This document shows, piece after piece, positions 23,428 through 31,985 of a stretch of 46,356 bases of DNA (positions within the stretch are counted from its first letter, which is position 1; every line of letters begins with the position of its first letter). A model generated the notes under the pieces. The model saw only the letters and a list, made by a program, of their open reading frames with translations. It was not told where the DNA came from and did not search any database. Both the position numbers and the translations under genes were made by a program. This DNA comes from Syntrophobacterales bacterium (GTDB taxonomy: Bacteria; Desulfobacterota; Syntrophia; Syntrophales; UBA8958), in contig JAGPFL010000005.1 of NCBI GenBank assembly GCA_018056545.1, forward strand, positions 1 to 46,356. The letters run 5' to 3'.

Positions 23428-25482
23428 ATGGCGCCTCCGGAAACGACCGATATGACCCTTTTTGTCCGCTCCAAGGGAGAGGAGGTGGACCGCTGGAACC
23501 GGCGGCGCATCGTGGACGCCCTTATCCGGGAGACGGGCATCGACGCCGAAACGGCGGAGGCGGTGAGCCGGGAGGTGGAAAAGGGGTTGTTTGCCTCGGG
23601 GATTTCGGCGCTTACCACCTCCCTGATCCGGGAGCTGGTGGATGCGAAACTCGTGGAGCGGGGAATGGAGAAGGCCCGCCGGATGCATGCCCGCCTCGGT
23701 TTCCCCCTCTATGACGTGGATCAGCTCATCCTCCACCGCAACAAGGAGGACGCCAATGTGCCGCACGGACCGGAAGGAACGAATCTCGTCCTGGCCCAGG
23801 GGATCAAGCGGGAATACGCCCTGAACAGCGTCTTCTCCCAGGAGGTGGGTGACGCCCATATTACGGGGGATTTCCATATCCACGGTCTGGGATGTATCGA
23901 CCGTCCCTTTGCCTGCTGCCAGAATCTGGAGTACCTGAAGAAATTCGGCCTGAACCTTCCCCGCTCGCTGACCGTGGCCAAACCCGCCAAGCACGCCGAG
24001 GTACTCCTGGCCCATATGGTGCGTTTCGGTGCCATCCTCCAGGGTTATTTTGCGGGCATCATCTGCTGGGACTTCGTCAACCTCTCCTTCGCCCCTTATC
24101 TAACCGGTATGTCCGACCGGGAGGTGCGGCAGTTTGCCCAGATGCTCGTCTATGAATTCTCACAGCTTACGGCGGCCCGGGGTGGGCAGGCCATGTTCAC
24201 CGACATCCATCTCTATTGGGAAGTCCCCACCACCCTACGGGAACTTCCCATGATCGGACCGGCAGGGGAAAGCATGGGGAGGCCCTGCGGGGATTATGAA
24301 AAGGAAGGCCAGCGGCTGGCCTGGGCGCTGGGCGACGTTTTCAAAAAGGGAGACGGTACGGGCAGACCCTTCATCTTTCCCCGGCCGGTGGTGCATCTCA
24401 CGCCGCGTTTTTTTGCCACCCCCGGTCACGAGGACTTCCTCCTCCATTTCTGTGAAGTTGCCGCCGACAAAGGCAATCCCTGTTTCGTCCTGGAGAGGGA
24501 AGGTGCGGCGTGCGGAAACGCTTTTGGGGTTTCGCCGTGTCGGGAGGACGGCGCCGCGCCCTGGCGTCAACGCCAGGCCGCCGTCCAGAATATCAGCATC
24601 AATCTTCCCCGCCTGGGTTACCGGGCGGCGGGCGACACGGGACGGCTTTTTTCCGGACTGGCGGCCCTGGTGGACCTTGCCGTCCAGGCCCATGATCAGA
24701 AGCGCGTCTTTATGGAAAGACTGCTTTCCTATGGCGATCAGGGGCCCCTGTCCGTCCTGGCCATGAATCATGACGGCGTTCCCTACCTGCGCCGGGAGCT
24801 GTCGTCCTATCTTTTGGGAATGGTGGGCTTGAACGAACTGGTGCAGGTCCACACAGGGCAGCCCCTCCACACTTCCCCGGAGTCCCGGGCCTTCGGTCGC
24901 CGGGTGATCGAGTTCATGGCGCAGCAGGTTGCGTCCCTGAGCGCCCGTTACGGCATGAACATCGTTCTGGACCAGCCCCACGCCGAAACGACGGCCCATC
25001 GTTTCGCCCGTCTGGATCTCCGTTATTTTTCCCCCCCGGCCGGGCGACATGTCCAGGGCAATATTGCCGACGGTGCCCTTTACTATACGAATTCCACGCA
25101 TTTTTCCGTTGCCGCACCTCTGACCCCGGCGGAACTTATCAGGGAAGAGGGAAACCTCCATCCCCTGATCGGGGGCAACGCCGCCACCCAGATCTGGTTG
25201 GGGGAAACGTTGCCGAACGCCGCTGATTTAAGACGTTTGCTGATCTGGGCTTACCGGGAGACAACCTGCCGCCAGATCATCTTTTCTCCCGATTTCACTT
25301 CCTGCCGAGAATGCGGCCGGACCCACCGGGGACGTAAACATGCCTGCGATGCCTGCGCCTCGACCGATATGGAAGGAATCGCCAAGATAACCCAGTATTA
25401 CAGTCGGGTTTCGGACTGGAACAAGGGGAAACTCGCCGAGCTCAAGGATCGCCGCCGCCACGAGAGTTTCGATCTTCCGTAG
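23428..25482 (+). CDS. nrdD: Anaerobic ribonucleoside-triphosphate reductase (NrdD)-like protein with Gln at the glycyl-radical position
   Basis: A 684-aa protein. Residues about 8-90 form an ATP-cone (VRSKGEEVDRWNRRRIVDAL), and the rest matches class III NrdD. It has GDFHIHGLGCIDRPFACC with the thiyl-site cysteine region, GALYYTNSTHF late in the barrel, and a C-terminal zinc site with CREC and CDAC. In class III enzymes the motif R-[VI]-[CT/TV]-G-Y follows the zinc site and carries the radical glycine. Here, at the expected distance, the sequence is KITQYYSRVSDWN, with Gln656 (codon CAG, 25393-25395) in place of glycine. GGN to CAG needs at least two base changes, so a single base error does not explain it. 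No activase gene (nrdG) follows. It may be radical-dead, rescued in trans, or a nucleotide-binding partner of the upstream HD protein. Confidence 0.85.
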   Translation: MAPPETTDMTLFVRSKGEEVDRWNRRRIVDALIRETGIDAETAEAVSREVEKGLFASGISALTTSLIRELVDAKLVERGMEKARRMHARLGFPLYDVDQLILHRNKEDANVPHGPEGTNLVLAQGIKREYALNSVFSQEVGDAHITGDFHIHGLGCIDRPFACCQNLEYLKKFGLNLPRSLTVAKPAKHAEVLLAHMVRFGAILQGYFAGIICWDFVNLSFAPYLTGMSDREVRQFAQMLVYEFSQLTAARGGQAMFTDIHLYWEVPTTLRELPMIGPAGESMGRPCGDYEKEGQRLAWALGDVFKKGDGTGRPFIFPRPVVHLTPRFFATPGHEDFLLHFCEVAADKGNPCFVLEREGAACGNAFGVSPCREDGAAPWRQRQAAVQNISINLPRLGYRAAGDTGRLFSGLAALVDLAVQAHDQKRVFMERLLSYGDQGPLSVLAMNHDGVPYLRRELSSYLLGMVGLNELVQVHTGQPLHTSPESRAFGRRVIEFMAQQVASLSARYGMNIVLDQPHAETTAHRFARLDLRYFSPPAGRHVQGNIADGALYYTNSTHFSVAAPLTPAELIREEGNLHPLIGGNAATQIWLGETLPNAADLRRLLIWAYRETTCRQIIFSPDFTSCRECGRTHRGRKHACDACASTDMEGIAKITQYYSRVSDWNKGKLAELKDRRRHESFDLP

Positions 25483-25786
25483 TTTTGCCGCCGTCTTATG
25501 TGATCATCCCGATCGAGATCCCTTTCCGGTCCTTGCCTTATATTTTGTCGTGTTTGGCCAACACCCACCAACGATGAAAAATGTTTTCGATAAAGTAAGC
25601 GGCGTCATTTTTGATCTGATATAGAAGAAATTCTCATTTTTTTAATTCGTTACGGAGGCGATCCGAGACCGCCTTTATCTTTCGCCGGAGAGGGATACCG
25701 TCGCCCGGGGGCCGGGAAACCTGCATATCCGTCCGTCCAATATGTGCCGTAGGCCGGGGCCGCCGGTCTTTTCTTGCCCCCCGGCC
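25483..25786. other. Intergenic region without a recognised gene
   Basis: About 300 bp between nrdD and the gmhA promoter. AGGCG and CGCCT arms around 25653-25671 could form a weak hairpin after an AT-rich tract, but without a convincing U-run. No nrdG-like radical SAM reading frame is present. Confidence 0.5.
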
Positions 25787-25815
25787 TTGACACCGGGGGG
25801 GGCGATAAATATATT
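25787..25815 (+). promoter_or_regulatory. Sigma70-type promoter of gmhA-grpE-dnaK
   Basis: TTGACA (25787-25792), a 17-bp spacer that is almost pure G/C, and TATATT (25810-25815). No CIRCE element is present nearby. The leader to ATG 25845 is about 25 nt. Confidence 0.65.
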
Positions 25816-25844
25816 AGCCGCGCTTTGTGAGGGTCAGAGGAGAT

Positions 25845-26429
25845 ATGGAAGACATCATCGTCAAGATCTTCAGGGACAGCAGCCGGCTCAAGGAGAGTTT
25901 CGTCAACGACAATCTTGCCGCCATCGTCCGGATCGTTGAGGTGATGACCGCTGTCCTCAAGGCGGGGAACAAGATCATGATCTTCGGCAACGGCGGCAGC
26001 GCTGCGGATGCCCAGCATCTGGCCGGGGAGTTCATCAACCGGTTTCTCATCGAGCGGCCGCCTCTGCCTGCCATCGCCCTGAGCACCGATACCTCTGTGA
26101 TAACAAGCATTGGGAACGATTATGATTTTTCCGAGATCTTCAGCAAACAGATCCGGGCCTTGGGACAGACGGGCGACTTGGCTTGGGGGATCAGCACCAG
26201 CGGGAGGTCGCGTAATGTTTTCAAAGGACTGGAACAGGCAAAGAGGATGGGACTTATAACATTTGCTCTTACGGGCAAGGACGGCGGTGACATCGCCGGG
26301 ATAGCCGATTACTGTCTCAATGTGGCATCGGACAGTACCCCCCGTATCCAGGAGGTGCACATAACCCTGGGGCATGTCCTGTGTCAGATGATCGACCTCA
26401 AGCTCTTTCAGAGGCCCGATATGAAATGA
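25845..26429 (+). CDS. gmhA: D-sedoheptulose-7-phosphate isomerase / phosphoheptose isomerase
   Basis: A 194-aa SIS-domain protein of full family length. GNGGSAADAQHLAGE and LSTDTSVITSIGND are the sugar-phosphate-binding blocks, ISTSGRSRNV is the second serine-rich loop, and TPRIQEVHITLGH carries the catalytic Glu and His of GmhA. The enzyme converts sedoheptulose 7-phosphate to D-glycero-D-manno-heptose 7-phosphate, the first step to ADP-heptose for LPS inner core, so the host has a Gram-negative envelope. AGAGGAGAT precedes ATG 25845. It is the first gene after a strong promoter, with grpE 29 bp downstream, an unusual coupling of LPS and chaperone genes. Confidence 0.92.
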   Translation: MEDIIVKIFRDSSRLKESFVNDNLAAIVRIVEVMTAVLKAGNKIMIFGNGGSAADAQHLAGEFINRFLIERPPLPAIALSTDTSVITSIGNDYDFSEIFSKQIRALGQTGDLAWGISTSGRSRNVFKGLEQAKRMGLITFALTGKDGGDIAGIADYCLNVASDSTPRIQEVHITLGHVLCQMIDLKLFQRPDMK

Positions 26430-26458
26430 AAAAAATAATGCGACAGGCGTGAACGGAT

Positions 26459-27070
26459 ATGGTTAAAAAGACAAAGAAAGAAACAACAGAACATCAGGAA
26501 TCCCGACCGGAGGGTGTCCGGGAAGATGAAAAGGAAGCGCCCGTCCAAGGGCAAACGTCACCGACCGCCGCCTCCCTGCCGTCCCGGGAGGAGCTGAAGC
26601 GGGCACTGGAGGAAAAGACCAAGGAATGCGCGGAAAATTACGATAAATACGTCCGCGCCGTGGCGGAGCTGGAGAACTACAAGAAACGGGCGGTCAAGGA
26701 AAAGGCCGAGGCCATCAAATACGGCAACGAAACCCTGATCCGCGATCTGCTCCCTTTGGTGGACAGCCTGGAGCGGGCCCTGAAGCATGCCGAAAGCTCC
26801 AATGATTTCGAGTCATTCAAGAAGGGTTTGGGGCTGCTCCAGGAGCAACTCCTCTGTTCTTTGGGCAAGCACGGCGTGGAGGCCATCGATTGCGCCCGCA
26901 AGGCCTTCGATCCCCACTATCATGAGGCCCTGATGCAGGTGGTGAGCGCCGAACACGAGCATAATCAGGTAGTTGACGAGCTGGAGAAGGGGTATCTATT
27001 GAACGGCAGACTGCTGAGACCCGCCAAGGTATCCGTGTGTAAACGGCCCGACGACGGCGGGCAATGTTAA
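26459..27070 (+). CDS. grpE: GrpE nucleotide-exchange factor
   Basis: A 203-aa protein. A charged, disordered N-terminus (1-about 45) leads to the long coiled coil (about 45-100, with AELENYKKR, the GrpE signature region) and the beta domain (FDPHYHEALMQV, then GYLLNGRLLRPAKVSV). GrpE releases ADP from DnaK. It lies 44 bp upstream of dnaK and 29 bp after gmhA, so all three are probably one transcript. No hrcA or dnaJ is present in the window. Confidence 0.96.
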   Translation: MVKKTKKETTEHQESRPEGVREDEKEAPVQGQTSPTAASLPSREELKRALEEKTKECAENYDKYVRAVAELENYKKRAVKEKAEAIKYGNETLIRDLLPLVDSLERALKHAESSNDFESFKKGLGLLQEQLLCSLGKHGVEAIDCARKAFDPHYHEALMQVVSAEHEHNQVVDELEKGYLLNGRLLRPAKVSVCKRPDDGGQC

Positions 27071-27114
27071 AAGAGACAAAGTCCTGAATCAGGATAGAAG
27101 GAGGATAAGATAAA

Positions 27115-29040
27115 ATGGGAAAGATCATCGGGATTGACTTGGGAACCACCAATTCGTGCGTAGCGGTCATGGAAGGCGGTGACCCGGTGGTGATTGCGAA
27201 TCAGGAGGGCAACCGGACGACCCCGTCCGTGGTGGCCTTCACCGACAGCGGTGAAAGGCTGGTCGGTCAGGTCGCCAGACGCCAGGCCATCACTAACTCG
27301 GAGAATACGGTTTATGCCGTCAAGAGGCTCATCGGGAGAAAATTCAGTTCCCGGGAAGTGCAGTACGACAAGGGCATCTGCTCCTACCGGATAACCGAGG
27401 CGGCGAACGGAGACGCCCAGGTGACGGTCCGGGACCGGAATTACAGCCCCGCGGAAATATCATCGATGATACTGGCGAAGATGAAACAGACCGCGGAGGA
27501 TTACCTGGGCGAAAAGGTCACCGACGCCGTGATCACCGTCCCGGCTTACTTCAACGATTCCCAGCGGCAGGCCACCAAGGACGCCGGGCGGATCGCCGGA
27601 CTGAACGTCCGCCGGATCATCAACGAGCCTACGGCGGCGGCCCTGGCCTATGGCCTGGACAAGAAAAAGGAAGGAAAGATCGCCGTTTTCGACCTCGGCG
27701 GCGGGACCTTCGATATCTCCATCCTGGAGATCGGCGACGGTGTTTTCGAGGTGAAGTCCACCAACGGCGACACCCATCTGGGCGGCGAGGACTTCGATCA
27801 GCGCCTTATCGATTTTCTGGCCACGGAATTCAAGAAGGACCAGGGGATCGACATCCGGGGGGACCGGATGGCCCTCCAGCGCCTCAAGGAGGCGGCCGAG
27901 AAGGCCAAGATCGAGCTTTCCACGGCCATGGAGACGGATATCAACCTGCCTTTCATCACCGCCGACGCCTCGGGACCCAAGCATATGAACATCAAGCTGA
28001 CCCGGGCCAAACTGGAAGGTCTGGTGGAGGATTTGATCGCCAAGGTGGAGGGTCCTTGTCGGACGGCCCTCAAGGACGCCAATCTGTCTCCCCAGGATAT
28101 CAACGAGGTAATCCTGGTGGGTGGTATGACCCGTATGCCCCGGGTGCAGCAGAAGGTCAAGGAGATCTTCGGCAAGGAGCCCAGCAAGGGGGTCAACCCC
28201 GACGAGGTGGTGGCGGTGGGCGCTGCCATCCAGGGCGGCGTTCTCACCGGCGACGTTAAGGATGTGCTCCTTCTCGACGTGACGCCCCTGTCCCTGGGGA
28301 TTGAGACCCTGGGCGGCGTCATGACCAAGTTGATCGAGAAGAACACCACCATCCCCACCCGGAAGAGTCAGATCTTCTCCACGGCGGCGGACAATCAGCC
28401 GGCGGTGAGCATCCATGTCCTCCAGGGTGAACGTCCTATGGCGGCGGACAACCGCACCCTGGGCCGTTTCGAGCTTGTCGGCATTCCCCCGGCACCCCGG
28501 GGTCTCCCCCAGATCGAGGTGACCTTCGACATCGACGCCAACGGCATTGTCCATGTCTCGGCGAAGGATCTGGGGACGGGTAAGGAACAGAGCATCAAGA
28601 TCACCGCCTCCAGCGGTCTGACGGAAGAGGAAATTCAGCGGCTCGTCAAGGATGCCGACGCCCATGCCGAAGAGGATCGGCGGAAACGCGATCTCGTCGA
28701 GGCCCGGAACCATGCCGACGCCTTTGTTTACAGTGTGGAGAAAAACATCAAGGAATTCGGCGACAAGATCGACGCCGCCGAGAAGGCCCGGATCGAGGAG
28801 GCCATCGCCAAGGTCAAGAAGGCCATCGAGGGCGACGATATCGAGGCCATCAAGCGGACACAGGAAGAGCTGACCACCGCCTCCCACAAGCTGGCCGAGG
28901 CCATGTATGCCAAGACGGCTGGGCAGCAGGCGGGCGCCGGGGCTGCCGGCGCCGGCGCGGCCGGTGCGGGAGCGGGAGCCCAGGCGGGCGGTAAGAAGGA
29001 CGACGACGTTGTGGATGCCGATTTCGAAGAGGTGAAATAA
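27115..29040 (+). CDS. dnaK: Chaperone DnaK (Hsp70)
   Basis: A complete 641-aa Hsp70. [11 protein letters not shown] at the N-terminus, [31 protein letters not shown] and the substrate-binding start [17 protein letters not shown] are the standard signatures, and the C-terminus ends in the EEVK-like DADFEEVK that docks co-chaperones. A Gly/Ala-rich linker (AGAGAAGAG type) of about 30 residues precedes that tail. AGAAGGAGG at 27098-27106 precedes ATG 27115. DnaK folds and protects proteins with GrpE, encoded just upstream. Transcription most likely ends at the hairpin at 29238. Confidence 0.98.
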   Translation: MGKIIGIDLGTTNSCVAVMEGGDPVVIANQEGNRTTPSVVAFTDSGERLVGQVARRQAITNSENTVYAVKRLIGRKFSSREVQYDKGICSYRITEAANGDAQVTVRDRNYSPAEISSMILAKMKQTAEDYLGEKVTDAVITVPAYFNDSQRQATKDAGRIAGLNVRRIINEPTAAALAYGLDKKKEGKIAVFDLGGGTFDISILEIGDGVFEVKSTNGDTHLGGEDFDQRLIDFLATEFKKDQGIDIRGDRMALQRLKEAAEKAKIELSTAMETDINLPFITADASGPKHMNIKLTRAKLEGLVEDLIAKVEGPCRTALKDANLSPQDINEVILVGGMTRMPRVQQKVKEIFGKEPSKGVNPDEVVAVGAAIQGGVLTGDVKDVLLLDVTPLSLGIETLGGVMTKLIEKNTTIPTRKSQIFSTAADNQPAVSIHVLQGERPMAADNRTLGRFELVGIPPAPRGLPQIEVTFDIDANGIVHVSAKDLGTGKEQSIKITASSGLTEEEIQRLVKDADAHAEEDRRKRDLVEARNHADAFVYSVEKNIKEFGDKIDAAEKARIEEAIAKVKKAIEGDDIEAIKRTQEELTTASHKLAEAMYAKTAGQQAGAGAAGAGAAGAGAGAQAGGKKDDDVVDADFEEVK

Positions 29041-29237
29041 TCCTCCACGCCTTCCCCGGACGTGCACCGCGCAATGGTGATGGAGCATTCCGGCATGGGG
29101 CGAAGCGAGACAAACTCACCCGGAGGGCGAACAAGATCTCGGGGACGAGGGGTGACGCTCCAAAAGGAAAGGCGAGAAGCCTTCATCCTCCCTTTCCCGA
29201 AGAGATGCAGCAGGTGAGCGGCGGCATAAATCTTTGG
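29041..29237. other. 3' intergenic region after dnaK
   Basis: About 200 bp between the dnaK stop and its terminator with no reading frame or motif I can support. Confidence 0.4.
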
Positions 29238-29274
29238 ACCCGGAAGTTTCTTGACAAACTTCCGGGTCTTTGTA
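29238..29274 (+). terminator. Rho-independent terminator after dnaK
   Basis: A perfect 12-bp stem, ACCCGGAAGTTT (29238-29249) with AAACTTCCGGGT (29256-29267), encloses a 6-nt loop and is followed by CTTTGTATT. It separates dnaK from surE. Confidence 0.85.
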
Positions 29275-29370
29275 TTAGGGAAACGGAGATTGTGAAAAGC
29301 GGTTTGACAGCCCGGCGGGCTATTTCCCGTCACCCGAGGGGAGCCGACGGTGGGGCATGAGGTAGGAGCG

Positions 29371-30168
29371 ATGCGTTTTCTTTTGACCAACGACGACGGT
29401 ATCTATGCCAAGGGGCTGGCGTCTCTGTATCAGGAGCTTTCCCGGGATGCCGAATGCCTGGTGGTGGCCCCGGAGATAGAGCAGAGCGCCGTCGGGCATG
29501 CCATCACCCTTTTTCGTCCCCTCATGGTCCGGGAGGCCAGAAAGAACGGCGCCGCCCTCGGTTATGCCGTGGCGGGCACCCCGGCGGACTGTGTGAAACT
29601 GGGGATCCGGGAACTGGCCGGCGGCCCTGTGGACCTTGTCGTTTCCGGCATCAACCGGGGGGCCAACGTGGGAGTGAATGTCCTTTACTCGGGGACCGTT
29701 TCGGCAGCCACGGAAGCGGTCATTTTGGGGGTTCCCTCCCTGGCGGTTTCCCTGGACACCCACCGGGAGGCGGATTTCGCCTTTGCCGCCCGGTTCGCCC
29801 GGAAGATGGCGGCGTTCATCCTGTCCAACCCCTGGCCGGGTACGGCGGTAAACGTCAACATCCCCGCCCTTCCGGAGGAGGAGATCAAGGGGGTGGTGGT
29901 GGTCAAGCAGGGGCGGACGCGCCTTCTGGAGAGCTTCGAGCGACGGGTGGATCCCCGGGAAAACATCTATTACTGGCTGGCCGGGGAGACGCAACTGGCC
30001 GCCGACGAATCCCCGGACTCCGACGCCTGTGCCCTACGCCGGGGGTACATCACCGTCACCCCCATCCATTCCGACCTGACCCGTTACGAGCTGCTGGAGG
30101 AATTCAGCGCCCGGGTGCAAGACTTCCGGGAAGGACTCTTCGGTTCCCGCCGCACAAAAAAGAAGTAA
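29371..30168 (+). CDS. surE: 5'/3'-nucleotidase SurE
   Basis: A 265-aa protein of typical SurE length. It opens MRFLLTNDDGIYAKG, whose Asp-Asp pair binds the divalent metal, followed by VVAPEIEQSAVGHAIT (serine and acidic ligands) and VSGINRGANVG (Asn ligand region). YSGTVSAATEA is also conserved. SurE dephosphorylates nucleoside 5' and 3' monophosphates and is linked to stationary-phase survival. ATG 29371 is chosen because homology begins there and TAGGAGCG precedes it. The gene is isolated between the dnaK terminator and a repeat region; the next gene is convergent. Confidence 0.95.
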   Translation: MRFLLTNDDGIYAKGLASLYQELSRDAECLVVAPEIEQSAVGHAITLFRPLMVREARKNGAALGYAVAGTPADCVKLGIRELAGGPVDLVVSGINRGANVGVNVLYSGTVSAATEAVILGVPSLAVSLDTHREADFAFAARFARKMAAFILSNPWPGTAVNVNIPALPEEEIKGVVVVKQGRTRLLESFERRVDPRENIYYWLAGETQLAADESPDSDACALRRGYITVTPIHSDLTRYELLEEFSARVQDFREGLFGSRRTKKK

Positions 30169-30245
30169 AAATGGGGACGGTTCTCAATTTTCAATCCATC
30201 CCCAGGAAAAAATGGGGACGGTTCACATTTTCCAACCCATCCCCA
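30167..30245. repeat. REP-like tandem repeat with ATGGGGACGG motif, two copies
   Basis: Two units of about 40 bp, 30167-30204 and 30207-30245, each begin AAAAATGGGGACGGTTC and end CATCCCCA with a 41-bp period. Each unit is itself an inverted repeat (TGGGGA with TCCCCA). ATGGGGACGG repeats are known next to REP-associated (Y1) transposases in other bacteria; none is present here. Confidence 0.6.
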
Positions 30246-30252
30246 CCCCGCC

Positions 30253-30275
30253 GCCCTCCCCTTGCCGGGGAGGGC
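30253..30275. terminator. Hairpin between convergent surE and universal stress gene
   Basis: GCCCTCCCC (30253-30261) and GGGGAGGGC (30267-30275) form a perfect 9-bp stem with a 5-nt loop. No T-run follows, so it may be a REP-type or Rho-assisted 3' structure serving both convergent genes. Confidence 0.45.
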
Positions 30276-30374
30276 AGCAAACGAAAAGCCGGGAGTCCTT
30301 ATAGTTGAGAAGCGGCGGCGAAACCCTTTGGGCAAGACCATCAGAGGCCGATCGTGACGCTTGCGCCGCCGGCG

Positions 30375-31214
30375 TCAACGGGTGAGGAGGACGGGGATGG
30401 CGCTGTTGCGGATGACGTGGGAGGTCGTGCTGCCGATGAGGAGTTCCTGGAGGCGGTTGCGGCCGTAAGCCCCCATGACCATTAACTCCACGGAACCCTC
30501 CCGGATGAACTGCAGGATCGCCCGGTCCTCCCGGCCGGCCACGACCACCGTATCCCAATCGATGGCAAAGCCCTCCAGATAGGCCTCGGCCTTCTTGGCC
30601 CATTTTGCGGCCCGGCCCTGGTCATCCGTGACCATGAGGAGTGTCAGGGGCCAGGCCATCTTTTCCGCCAGGAAAACCGCCAGTTCCAGGGCGTGCTGGG
30701 CCGGGGGGCTGCCGTCGTAAGCCAGGGCCATACTTTCTATATCCTGATAGCGCTGCGGCGTGACGAGGACCGGTTTACCGGCGTGGCGGGTCACCGCTTC
30801 GGCGGTGGAGCCGAGGATGCCGCCTTTGGCCAGATGAAAGTGTTCGCCCCGCTGGGCGAGGACGATCCAGTCGTGATGTTTCGCTTCGGCGATGATCGCT
30901 TCGTCGATGACCCCCACGGCCTTCCGGGTTTCCGCCTGGACGCCGCCGGCGGCGCAGCGCTCGGCAAAGGCCTGCAGGATGACGTCCGCCCTTTCCTCGA
31001 GGCCCTTTTCGATAACCGGATAAAATTCCTGATAGGGAGGCAGGCCGATGGAACCGGAGATGTCGGTGATCACCGGCCCCTGCATCAGCCGCACATCGAT
31101 GACATGGAAACCGGTAAGGGTCGCCGCCAGGCGTTTGGAGATATAGATCCCGTAATCAATGGCGGTGTTTCCGTACTCGGAACCGTCGGTCGGCACCAGA
31201 ATCGTTTTAATCAT
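30375..31214 (-). CDS. Universal stress protein with two tandem Usp domains
   Basis: A 279-aa protein. The first Usp domain (about 1-150) has ILVPTDGSEYGNTAIDYG at the start and GILGSTAEAVTRHAGKPVLV near its end; the second (about 160-279) has ALAYDGSPPAQHALE and MGAYGRNRLQELLIGSTTSHV. Both contain the G-x2-G-x9-G-[ST]-like ATP-binding loop (GSTAEAV, GSTTSHV), so ATP binding is likely. Such tandem proteins are cytoplasmic stress or starvation factors. Its start overlaps the MORN-repeat gene stop by 8 bp, and the two share the promoter at 31932. The second-domain loop is slightly shortened. Confidence 0.92.
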   Translation of the reverse strand: MIKTILVPTDGSEYGNTAIDYGIYISKRLAATLTGFHVIDVRLMQGPVITDISGSIGLPPYQEFYPVIEKGLEERADVILQAFAERCAAGGVQAETRKAVGVIDEAIIAEAKHHDWIVLAQRGEHFHLAKGGILGSTAEAVTRHAGKPVLVTPQRYQDIESMALAYDGSPPAQHALELAVFLAEKMAWPLTLLMVTDDQGRAAKWAKKAEAYLEGFAIDWDTVVVAGREDRAILQFIREGSVELMVMGAYGRNRLQELLIGSTTSHVIRNSAIPVLLTR

Positions 31215-31908
31215 GGGGATTCCTTTCCTGTTTGCTGAAATTACCGAGATTTTTCAGCAGATCGTCCACCATCTGTTCCCTTTCCCGGATTTCGTGCTCG
31301 TCCTCTTCCGTCTCTCCCTCGCCGTTGGGAGATGAGGCGGTGAGCACGTTCCCCTTCTCGTCGTAGGCGAGGAACTTCCCCACCAGCTTGCCGTTCCGGT
31401 AGGTGGCCTGCTCCTTGATCCTTCCATTCCGGTAGTAGGCCACGTATTCCCCCTCCCGCTTGTCGTTCCGGAAGCTTCCCTTTTCCTTTATCTGGCCGCT
31501 CTTGTAATAGGAGACGTAATCGCCCTCGAAAAGACCGTTTTCGAAGTTTTCTTCGTCCTTTATCTGGCCGTTACGATAGTAAAGCCGGTATGGGCCGTGA
31601 AGTTTTCCCGCCGCGTTGTAGTTTTCCTGTTCCCGGATCTGACCGTTTTCATAATAGGAGGTGTAGGTGCCGACAAGATGATCGTCCTTGAAGGTGCCCT
31701 GCTCGCGCAACTGGCCGTCCCGATAGTAGGAGCAGGCCTCGCCGTTTTTCAGTCCCCCCTGATAATGCAAGCGGACCATGATCTGCCCGTTGCCGAAATA
31801 AGACAGGTATTCCCCCTCCGGCTTACCGTTCATGGTATAGCGTTTTTCGATGATCTGACCTTTGTCGTTGCGGGAGATTTCCTCTTTGATCTTCATCTTT
31901 ATCGGCAT
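31207..31908 (-). CDS. MORN-variant repeat protein (YwqK-like)
   Basis: A 233-aa protein made largely of seven MORN-variant repeats of about 23-24 residues (residues about 20-185), each with a core such as YYENGQIREQ, YYRNGQIKDE, YYKSGQIKEK or YYRNGRIKEQ followed by G-x-x-x-G. The repeats form a beta-meander thought to mediate binding; proteins of this kind include toxin-system YwqK antitoxin-like members. No toxin gene is adjacent. A charged C-terminal helix ends the protein. It is translationally coupled to the tandem-Usp gene (8-bp overlap). AGGAAAGGA precedes ATG 31908. Confidence 0.85.
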   Translation of the reverse strand: MPIKMKIKEEISRNDKGQIIEKRYTMNGKPEGEYLSYFGNGQIMVRLHYQGGLKNGEACSYYRDGQLREQGTFKDDHLVGTYTSYYENGQIREQENYNAAGKLHGPYRLYYRNGQIKDEENFENGLFEGDYVSYYKSGQIKEKGSFRNDKREGEYVAYYRNGRIKEQATYRNGKLVGKFLAYDEKGNVLTASSPNGEGETEEDEHEIREREQMVDDLLKNLGNFSKQERNPHD

Positions 31909-31931
31909 GGAAGCGATCCTTTCCTGACCGT

Positions 31932-31960
31932 TATATAGGGGATGCTAAGGTTGGTGTCAA
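31932..31960 (-). promoter_or_regulatory. Sigma70-type promoter of the MORN-Usp operon
   Basis: On the minus strand, TTGACA (31960-31955), a 17-bp spacer and TATATA (31937-31932), a strong match about 25 bp before ATG 31908. Confidence 0.65.
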
Positions 31961-31985
31961 TGACCTTTCGTTTCCCGGTGTTGCT

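Noticed and set aside
21717-23618. Long minus-strand ORF (633 codons) over the HD gene
   Set aside because: It is antisense to an HD phosphohydrolase with intact motifs; its protein has no recognisable features and extends through the promoter of the divergent operon.
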